Source of the DNA: Acidobacteriota bacterium
GTDB lineage: Bacteria; Acidobacteriota; Vicinamibacteria; Vicinamibacterales; SCN-69-37
Direction: 5' to 3'
Length of the DNA: 11,114 nucleotides
Assembly (NCBI GenBank): GCA_024653875.1
Contig: JANLHE010000498.1
Coordinates: 1-11,114, forward strand
Shown here: in pieces, positions 6,095-11,114 of the stretch
Layout: every line of letters starts with the position of its first letter
How positions within the stretch are numbered: position 1 is the stretch's first letter
Made by a program: the position numbers and the translations under genes
Notes under the pieces: model-generated
Told to the model about the DNA's origin: nothing
Seen by the model: only the letters and a program-made list of their open reading frames with translations
Database searches by the model: none

Positions 6095-7029
6095 CCGGGT
6101 TCGCCTTCGACGCGGCGTATCAGGGCGTGCCCGGCGCATTCAGCGAAGAGGCGGCCGGCGTGTTTGTCGGTGGCGACGCCCGTCTCCTGGCGTGCGAATC
6201 ACTGGAGGACGTGATCCACGCCGTCGTGACCGGGAGCGCGGCAGCCGCGGTCGTGCCGGTTGAGAACTCCCTGGCGGGGGCCGTGCCTGGTGCGATGGAT
6301 GTGATCGCGGCGTCGGATGTTCGCGCCACGGCGGAAGTGGTGCTCCCGATTCGGCACGCGCTCATCGGCGTCCCGGGAAGCACACTCGCGGAGGTACGGC
6401 GGGTGCATTCACATCCGGTCGCGCTGGCGCAGTGCCGGCGTCTGTTTGCGACGTATCCCCACCTGATCCCGGTGCCGGCCTTTGACACCGCCGGCGCGGC
6501 GGCGCAGTTGGTGGAGCGCGGTGATCGCACGTCGGCGGCGATCGCCGGACGAAGGGCCTCAGCGCTGTACGGGGGAAACGTGTTGTTGGCCGATGTGGCG
6601 GACCGTCCCGACAACGCCACGCGATTTCTGCTCGTGACGTCATCGGCGGGTCGTCCGGCTCCGGACTTTCGCGCGGGATGGAAGACCACCGTGGTCTGTG
6701 TCTGGCCGAATCGTCCAGGCGCGTTGGCCCGCGGACTGCTGCCTCTGGTGTCACGGGGCCTGAACCTGTCGCGGATCGAGAGCCGGCCCGTGGGCGACGT
6801 GCCCTTTGAGTATTCGTTCCTGCTGGACATCGATCCGGCGCCGGATGTCAGCGCGTTGTCCGAGGCGTTGGATCAGCTCCGCCGAGGCGCGCGCGTCTTC
6901 CGCGTGATCGGACACTATCCGGCGGCGCCTGGACCCCGACACTGTCGCGACCCCGATCGCCCGCCACAAGCGGTGCAGGCAGTCGGGGTTCTCGCGACAG
7001 CGACTCAGTTCAGAACGCGCCGATGCTGA
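6091..7029 (+). CDS. pheA: Prephenate dehydratase with ACT domain, abnormal C-terminal tail
   Basis: 312 residues from GTG 6091, which overlaps the chorismate mutase TGA (GTGA) and has AGGAGG at 6075-6080; TTG 6085 is an alternative. It converts prephenate to phenylpyruvate. Catalytic-domain motifs are YQGVPGAFSEEAA (10-22), VVPVENSLAGAVP (54-66), HSHPVALAQCRR (106-117) and the catalytic TRF (177-179). The ACT domain carries PGALA (209-213) and ESRP (230-233), the phenylalanine-binding motifs that give feedback inhibition. Family members normally end soon after the equivalent of FRVIGHYP (270-277). The remaining Pro/Arg-rich tail, from about residue 284, is encoded antisense to a decayed copy of the neighbouring 7-TM/receptor unit, so the original stop seems to have been lost. 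The enzyme domains look complete. Confidence 0.93.
   Translation: MTGFAFDAAYQGVPGAFSEEAAGVFVGGDARLLACESLEDVIHAVVTGSAAAAVVPVENSLAGAVPGAMDVIAASDVRATAEVVLPIRHALIGVPGSTLAEVRRVHSHPVALAQCRRLFATYPHLIPVPAFDTAGAAAQLVERGDRTSAAIAGRRASALYGGNVLLADVADRPDNATRFLLVTSSAGRPAPDFRAGWKTTVVCVWPNRPGALARGLLPLVSRGLNLSRIESRPVGDVPFEYSFLLDIDPAPDVSALSEALDQLRRGARVFRVIGHYPAAPGPRHCRDPDRPPQAVQAVGVLATATQFRTRRC
6941..7009 (-). pseudogene. Vestige of a second 7-TM protein gene (N-terminal part)
   Basis: Bases 6946-6990 align without gaps to 7776-7820 of the intact 7-TM gene (37 of 45 identical), in the same orientation. On the minus strand this reads NPDCLHRLWRAIGVA against NPDRLHLLWWTIGVA. Bases 7002-7009 match the region around the intact gene's start codon, but the ATG is CTG here. 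72 nt (24 codons) present in the intact copy are missing between the two matches. The rest of the gene is absent. The stretch now forms the antisense 3' end of the prephenate dehydratase gene. Confidence 0.8.
6942..7000. other. Long imperfect inverted repeat at the 3' end of pheA
   Basis: CTGTCGCGA (6942-6950) is the reverse complement of TCGCGACAG (6992-7000). Directly inside, CCCCGA (6951-6956) pairs with TCGGGG (6983-6988), with a 3-nt bulge (6989-6991). No T-tract follows on either strand, so it is not a classical intrinsic terminator. It lies at a convergent gene junction within the vestige. Confidence 0.6.
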
Positions 7030-7111
7030 GACCGATGGTGACGCTGCGGCCGCGCGCGGGCGCGAACTGGAAGTGCTCGCGGTAGAACCTGTTGGTCAGG
7101 TTCTCCACCGC
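7002..7111. repeat. Direct repeat of 7904-8013 (receptor end plus 7-TM start)
   Basis: 110-bp ungapped match with 8 differences; the last 54 bp are identical. The repeat spans the receptor stop and the neighbouring start region, so the junction of the two genes was copied, not just one gene. Direct repeats this long around the 7-TM gene could recombine and delete it. Confidence 0.93.
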
Positions 7112-7235
7112 ACCGCGATCGGGAAGAACCGCACCGCGGCCGGCGCGGGGAACTGCACGGGCAGCAGGTTCTCGAGCAGCCGCGCGGTCCGCTGGCAGTA
7201 CGCCGTCACCGAGAGGTTGGCCAGCCAGGGCGTGA
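7010..7235 (-). pseudogene. Vestige of a second TonB-dependent receptor gene (internally deleted)
   Basis: Two pieces of the intact receptor are joined. 7112-7235 matches 9206-9329 (about 119 of 124 bases). 7010-7111 matches 7912-8013, including the C-terminus IG.F and the stop codon. About 1.19 kb between them in the intact gene is missing, and the loss shifts the frame (1192 nt is not a multiple of three). On the minus strand the upstream piece reads WLANLSVTAYCQRTARLLEN and ends in a premature TGA soon after the junction. The join is next to an ACCGC present at both sites. There is no start and no 5' half. It abuts the stop of the intact 7-TM gene. Confidence 0.93.
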
Positions 7236-7910
7236 TTAGGTCCTCACGCTGATGACATAGCCGCGCCACATCATCAGGAGTCCGAGCAGTTCGGTGACAT
7301 ACAGCACTTCCGTGTAGCCGAACCGGGTGGCCGTGCCGCCAATGCCTGGCAGAATCGCGCCGGCCGCGATCCAGACGTTGGCCCACATCCGGTGGCGCGT
7401 GTCCGGCATCCGGCTGAACCGGACCGCCGAGATGATCGCGCCGCCGATGAGGAAGATCACCGCGTACAGGTTGATGAACGGGCTGAACCGCCGCACCCAG
7501 GTCCACTCGAACACCTTGCCGCTCAGCCTGTGTGACTCGACCAGATCGAACTGGATCGGCGACAGCCAGATCGCGACCGAGGCCGTCGCGATCGTGGCGA
7601 CCAGCGCGGCGGTCAGCCAGTGCGCCGTGGTGCGCCGCAGCAGCAGATACACCGTGCCCTGGGCGAGGGGGGCGCCGCCCATCAGCGCGCCGGTGATGTA
7701 CCAGAGACGAAACACGGGCTCCTGCCACCCGAACAGCGTGGTCAGCGACTCGGTGAGCGTGCCGGCGCCGTAGGCCGCGACCCCGATCGTCCACCACAGG
7801 AGGTGGAGGCGATCGGGATTCCGGCGGAAGCGGCGCCCGATCGCCACCGCGAACGGCAAGGCGAGCAGCGTGGTGACGATCGGGAGGTAATGAACCGCCG
7901 CGGGACTCAT
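7236..7910 (-). CDS. Seven-TM integral membrane protein of unknown function
   Basis: 224 residues from ATG 7910, with one base between the receptor TGA and this ATG (TGACATG), so translation is probably coupled. Seven hydrophobic segments can be drawn at about 5-24, 36-54, 68-90, 97-116, 143-163, 175-193 and 201-219. Loops are Arg-rich near 26-34 and 163-175, expected on the cytoplasmic side. No enzyme, transporter or kinase motif is seen, and I do not recognise a named family. Its layout resembles small 7-TM sensor or carrier modules, without proof. The vestigial second copy of the same pair shows that this gene travels with a TonB-dependent receptor, suggesting an inner-membrane step after outer-membrane uptake, or a sensing role. 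Its TAA directly abuts the receptor vestige, so the last few residues may have been altered by the rearrangement. Confidence 0.82.
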   Translation of the reverse strand: MSPAAVHYLPIVTTLLALPFAVAIGRRFRRNPDRLHLLWWTIGVAAYGAGTLTESLTTLFGWQEPVFRLWYITGALMGGAPLAQGTVYLLLRRTTAHWLTAALVATIATASVAIWLSPIQFDLVESHRLSGKVFEWTWVRRFSPFINLYAVIFLIGGAIISAVRFSRMPDTRHRMWANVWIAAGAILPGIGGTATRFGYTEVLYVTELLGLLMMWRGYVISVRT

Positions 7911-7911
7911 G

Positions 7912-10560
7912 TCAGAAGGCTCCGATACTGAGGCCGATGGTGATGCTGCGGCCGCGCGAGGGCGCGAACTGGAAGTGCTCGCGGTAGAACCTGTTGGTCA
8001 GGTTCTCCACCGCGAACGTCAGCGCCACCCGGTCGCGCCCGCGCGTCAGGTTGATGCCGGCGCCCGCGCGCTGCACCGCGAACCCGTCGAGCGCCAGCAG
8101 ATCCTGCGCGATGAGGAACGGCGAATCGAGCAGCGCGTGCGCCACGCGCGTGACGTCCTGCTGCGCGCGCACGCCGTACTCCACCCACCACCGGCCGCGC
8201 ACGTCGGTGAACCGGGCGTTCGCCACCAGCTTCGACGGCGTGATGTTGTCGGCCGGCGTGTCCGTCAGGGAACTGCCGGACAGCGGGTTGGTGCCATCCG
8301 TGATGGTGCCGCGGGTGAACGCCGCCGCGCCGGCCAGCGTGATCACGCCCCGGCTGAACACGAGCGGGGCTTCGGCCGAGAGCTCCAGGCCGCTGATGCG
8401 TACGTCGGCGTAGTTGGTGGCCTGCGCCAGCGGTCCGGCCGGCGTGACCGCCACCACCAGGTCCTGCGCGATGAAGTCCTGATACTGATTCAGGAACGCG
8501 TACGCGCCGCCCGACAGCCGGCCGAACCGGAACTTGGCGCCCACATCGAAGTTGTTGCCGATCTCCGGTCTCACCAGGACGTTCGGCGCCAGGGTGCCGA
8601 CCGTCGCCGGGCCCGCGAACAGCATCTCTTCCAGGTTCGGGTGCCGGTACGTGCGGCCAAACCGGATGAAGGGATTGATGCGCCCGTTGGTGTTGGCGAT
8701 GAGGCCGATGTCGCCCGTCAGCGCCTTGCGGCTGTACGAGGCGCCGTCCGGATCCGGCAGCGTCGCGGGATCAATGGCGGGCGTCGCGCCGGCCACCAGC
8801 GGATCCACCGTGTACCCGGGTGTCGCCTCGGTCTTCACGTCGTAAAAGTCGGCCCGCAGGCCCGCCATCAGCGAGACGGTCGGGCGGATGCGCCATTCGT
8901 CCTGCGCAAACACGGCGATGTTCTGCAGATGGGCATCCGGCACGCGCACCGGGTGCGCGATGGCCGGCGGCCCCAGGGGCATGGGCGACCCAAACACGGT
9001 GGCGGCGGGCCCGCGCTGGCCCAACGCGACCTGCCCGACCATCGACATCTGGGTCGTCGTGGTCCGCGCGTCGCTGCTGCGATCGCGATAGAACGTCAGC
9101 CCGGTGGTCAGCACGTGCTTTGACGCGGGCACCCAGACGGCCTGCAGGTCCACGCCCGGCGTCCAGACGCGCTGTTCGGTCTGCGAGAGGATATCCAGGC
9201 GCATGACCGCGATGGGGAAGAACCGCACCGCGGTCGGCGCGGGGAACTGCACGGGCAGCCGGTTCTCGAGCAGGCGCGCGGTCCGCTGGTAGTACGCCGT
9301 CACCGAGAGGTTGGCCAGCCAGGGCGTGACGGCCTGCGCCTCGTACCTGGCCGATGCGCGGTCGAGGCGGCTGTGGGGCAGCGACGTGGCGTTGAAGAAC
9401 GTCGGCTGCGCGAAGTCGGGGAAGCCGACGTCTTCCATCCGGCGCTGCTGATACCGCAGCTTCAGCGTCCGGCGTTCGGCGAGCTTCACGAGGGCGGAGG
9501 CGTTGACGAAGTACCCCTTGGCCTGCGAGTTGAGAATCTCGTTGCTGGTGCGCGCGAACGGCGCGTTGAAGGGATCCGGGAAGGCCTTGAACGCGAACCC
9601 GAAGTTGTCGTCGATGGTGTCGGCGCGGCGCAACGTGCCGTCGGCAAAGAAGTGGCTGGTGTCTTCCGTGGTGAACGCGCCCGAGCGATAGTTGCCGTAC
9701 GCCTCGGCGCCACCCTGCACCCGCACCGCGTACCGGGGCGCGGTCACGCCGAAGGTCAGCGTGCCCCGGCGTCCGTCTTCGTTCGAGCTGTAGAAGCTGT
9801 TCAGCCCATACAGGAACTGGCGCGAGTCGGTGAAGGACGGCTCGTTCGTGATGATGTTGATGGTGCCCGCCAGCGCGTCGGAGCCATACATCAGCGTGCC
9901 GGCGCCGTTCACAATCTCCATCCGCGTGATGGTGTCCGTGGAGATCAGCCCCACCTCCGCGCCCGTGCGATCGGTCGCCTGCCGCGCCGTGTTCAGCCGT
10001 TCACCGTCCACCAGCACGAGCATGCGCGTTGAATCCAGCCCGCGCAGGCGCGGCCGTACGCCAAAGGGGCCGTTGCCCACCGGGGTGATGTTCGCGACGC
10101 CGGCCAGCGCATCGCCCGTTGACAGCGGATTGGTCTGCGCGATGGCCGCGCCGGACAACGTCTCCACGTGCAGCGGGATCGTGCGGATTTCCCGTTCCGC
10201 GCGCGCGGCCGTCACGCTCACTTCCGTGTTGATGACGCCGATCTCGAGCTGAAACGGCAGGTTGATCGCCTGCTCGCGTTGCGCGATGACAATCGTGCGC
10301 GCGCTCTCGGAAAATCCCTGGCGCACCACCAGCACGAGGAACGTGCCGGTGTCCGGCGTGTCAAACGCATACCGGCCGTCCGTGCCGGTTGTGATCGTGC
10401 GTTCGCGGCCGGTCGCGACCTCACGCAGGACCACCTTGGCGCCAGGCAGCGCCGCGCCAGTCATATCCGAGACAAATCCAGATACCGTGGCCGCGAAGGC
10501 CGACGACGCGGCGAGCATGACCGCAAGACACATTGCTCCAATGAAAACACGCGTACGCAT
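7912..10560 (-). CDS. TonB-dependent outer-membrane receptor with N-terminal CarboxypepD_reg-like domain
   Basis: 882 residues; ATG 10560 has AGGGG (10571-10567) 6 nt upstream. Signal peptide 1-23 (cut after AFA). Residues about 25-95 form a carboxypeptidase-regulatory-like beta-sandwich (VSGFVSDMTGAALPGAKVVL, then DGRYAFDTPDTGTF). A TonB-box-like TEVSVTA lies at 112-118. The plug domain follows (about 124-242) with RPRLRGLDSTRMLVLVDGERLN and MEIVNGAGTLMYGSDALAGTINII. The rest is a long beta-barrel ending in Phe (IGLSIGAF), the usual signal for barrel assembly. Within the barrel, YRHPNLEEMLF and APNVLVRPEIGNN resemble the FRAP/NPNL area of haem-type receptors, but I cannot assign a substrate. 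It would import a ligand across the outer membrane with TonB/ExbBD energy. The 7-TM gene follows at once; a partial second copy lies beyond it. Confidence 0.95.
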   Translation of the reverse strand: MRTRVFIGAMCLAVMLAASSAFAATVSGFVSDMTGAALPGAKVVLREVATGRERTITTGTDGRYAFDTPDTGTFLVLVVRQGFSESARTIVIAQREQAINLPFQLEIGVINTEVSVTAARAEREIRTIPLHVETLSGAAIAQTNPLSTGDALAGVANITPVGNGPFGVRPRLRGLDSTRMLVLVDGERLNTARQATDRTGAEVGLISTDTITRMEIVNGAGTLMYGSDALAGTINIITNEPSFTDSRQFLYGLNSFYSSNEDGRRGTLTFGVTAPRYAVRVQGGAEAYGNYRSGAFTTEDTSHFFADGTLRRADTIDDNFGFAFKAFPDPFNAPFARTSNEILNSQAKGYFVNASALVKLAERRTLKLRYQQRRMEDVGFPDFAQPTFFNATSLPHSRLDRASARYEAQAVTPWLANLSVTAYYQRTARLLENRLPVQFPAPTAVRFFPIAVMRLDILSQTEQRVWTPGVDLQAVWVPASKHVLTTGLTFYRDRSSDARTTTTQMSMVGQVALGQRGPAATVFGSPMPLGPPAIAHPVRVPDAHLQNIAVFAQDEWRIRPTVSLMAGLRADFYDVKTEATPGYTVDPLVAGATPAIDPATLPDPDGASYSRKALTGDIGLIANTNGRINPFIRFGRTYRHPNLEEMLFAGPATVGTLAPNVLVRPEIGNNFDVGAKFRFGRLSGGAYAFLNQYQDFIAQDLVVAVTPAGPLAQATNYADVRISGLELSAEAPLVFSRGVITLAGAAAFTRGTITDGTNPLSGSSLTDTPADNITPSKLVANARFTDVRGRWWVEYGVRAQQDVTRVAHALLDSPFLIAQDLLALDGFAVQRAGAGINLTRGRDRVALTFAVENLTNRFYREHFQFAPSRGRSITIGLSIGAF
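9206..9329. repeat. Direct repeat of 7112-7235 within the receptor gene
   Basis: 124-bp ungapped match to the vestige with 5 differences. In the intact gene it encodes part of the barrel (around PWLANLSVTAYYQRTARLLENRLPVQF). Confidence 0.92.
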
Positions 10561-10578
10561 ACGAGACCCCTTTTCGGA

Positions 10579-10633
10579 ATCGCAAACCTGAAATCTGAAA
10601 TCGATAATCTGAATCGAGAATCGGAGATCGACT
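10579..10633. repeat. Degenerate heptamer tandem array (ATCTGAA-like)
   Basis: Eight consecutive units: ATCGCAA, ACCTGAA, ATCTGAA, ATCGATA, ATCTGAA, TCGAGA (6 nt), ATCGGAG, ATCGACT. They fill the gap between the small 4-TM gene and the receptor and are markedly AT-richer than the flanks. On the minus strand the unit reads TTCAGAT. The array occupies the receptor's promoter and leader region and ends about 18 bp before the receptor start. Confidence 0.75.
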
Positions 10634-11108
10634 ACGCGAGGGGGGGAGGGCGGGGTGCGAAGTGGAGGAATGATCCGGGAGGGATGGCGCCAGGCCAGAC
10701 CGGAACGGTCGCCAGCGCCAGCCGGCGAAGAGGCTGCGCCGTGCGGCGGCGAAGGCCGGCGAGGCCAATGAGCAACACGCCGGTCAGCGCGGTGAGGCTG
10801 ATGAGCGTCTGCGACAGGGTCGCCACGACTTCGGGCAGGGCCGGCGAGGCGATCTCGACATCACGCGCGATGGCCGGGCCGTGCAGCAGCGCGGCCAGCA
10901 CCCACAGCGCCACCGCGTGGCGGCCCCACACCATCGAGAGGCCGCGGCGCCGCAGGTTGGCGAGCGCGGCGACCAGGCCCGCCGCGACGAGCCAGCGGAC
11001 TCCCAGCGCGAGATCAGCCAGTTGCCCATCCCACACCTGGCTGCCGAACAGCCAGACGTGAAATGCCACCAGGAGCACGCCGATGAGGGTCAGACCCTTG
11101 CGAACCAT
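10632..11108 (-). CDS. Small four-TM membrane protein of unknown function
   Basis: 158 residues from ATG 11108; only 6 bases upstream are visible, so an upstream start cannot be excluded. Four hydrophobic segments lie at about 5-22, 32-51, 64-81 and 97-119, with the Arg-rich loop NLRRRG between the second and third. The C-terminal tail is LRRLALATVPVWPGAIPPGSFLHFAPRPPP-like in composition: Pro-rich and carrying one His. No family recognised. Same strand as the receptor with 71 nt between them, filled largely by a heptamer array, so it may belong to the same operon (4-TM protein, receptor, 7-TM protein). The TAG stop lies within the last heptamer unit. Confidence 0.72.
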   Translation of the reverse strand: MVRKGLTLIGVLLVAFHVWLFGSQVWDGQLADLALGVRWLVAAGLVAALANLRRRGLSMVWGRHAVALWVLAALLHGPAIARDVEIASPALPEVVATLSQTLISLTALTGVLLIGLAGLRRRTAQPLRRLALATVPVWPGAIPPGSFLHFAPRPPPLA

Positions 11109-11114
11109 CTCAGT

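Noticed and set aside
6941..7235. Insertion sequence or transposon end between pheA and the 7-TM gene
   Set aside because: No transposase, terminal inverted repeats or target duplication; the stretch is fully explained by homology to the neighbouring receptor and 7-TM genes.
7096..7797. 233-codon minus-strand frame across the 7-TM gene whose end reads like receptor sequence
   Set aside because: Only its last 40 or so codons match the receptor, because it runs into the vestige; the rest is a shadow of the 7-TM gene.
7909..9123. 404-codon open frame antisense to the receptor, and similar ones up to 10032 and 11061
   Set aside because: Composition is that of a shadow frame and the opposite strand carries a complete TonB-dependent receptor.
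10579..10633. CRISPR or tRNA-like structure
   Set aside because: Seven-nt contiguous units without spacers and no cloverleaf; a simple degenerate tandem repeat.

Overview
The window is high-GC bacterial DNA (GC rich throughout, many GTG starts). Its protein set (a PilX-like pilus protein with a GG-rich repeat domain, MacB-type permeases encoded outside a canonical macAB operon, and a TonB receptor with an N-terminal carboxypeptidase-regulatory-like domain) best fits an Acidobacteriota genome of the Vicinamibacteria type. That assignment is inferred from protein style, not from a marker gene. The outer-membrane receptor, periplasmic adaptor and TonB-type plug show that the cell is diderm.

Layout. 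1-1260 (+): 3' part of a PilX-like surface or pilus protein. 1329-1763 (+): small secreted protein. 1741-2979 (-): MacA/HlyD-type efflux adaptor whose 3' end overlaps the small secreted gene. 2999-4255 and 4257-5534 (+): two MacB/FtsX-type ABC permeases in tandem, divergent from the adaptor across only 19 bp; no ATPase gene is visible. 5529-5604: a 12-bp tandem repeat running into a sigma70-like promoter. 5605-5812: a transcription-attenuation leader. 5813-7029 (+): chorismate mutase and prephenate dehydratase, overlapping by 4 nt (GTGA). 6941-7235 (-): vestige of a second copy of the next unit. 7236-10560 (-): a 7-TM membrane protein directly downstream of a TonB-dependent receptor. 10579-10633: degenerate heptamer array. 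10632-11108 (-): small 4-TM protein.

The strongest regulatory discovery is upstream of the phenylalanine genes. A 38-codon leader ORF ends in a Phe/Tyr-rich stretch (FGFFAYRYYPKATG, then stop). The 9-nt arm holding its stop codon is perfectly complementary to the 5' side of a strong intrinsic terminator, and a competing upstream hairpin can also be drawn. This has the architecture of ribosome-mediated attenuation, responding to both Phe-tRNA and Tyr-tRNA and controlling the chorismate branch to phenylalanine.

The second discovery is evolutionary. Between the prephenate dehydratase gene and the living 7-TM/TonB-receptor pair lie the collapsed remains of another receptor/7-TM pair, in the same order and with the same junction (93-96% identical in the receptor parts, about 82% in the 7-TM part). 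The prephenate dehydratase frame now runs about 29 codons antisense into that vestige before stopping. Duplication of the pair as a unit, with a 1-nt gap between the living genes, argues that receptor and 7-TM protein work together in an uncharacterised uptake or sensing function.
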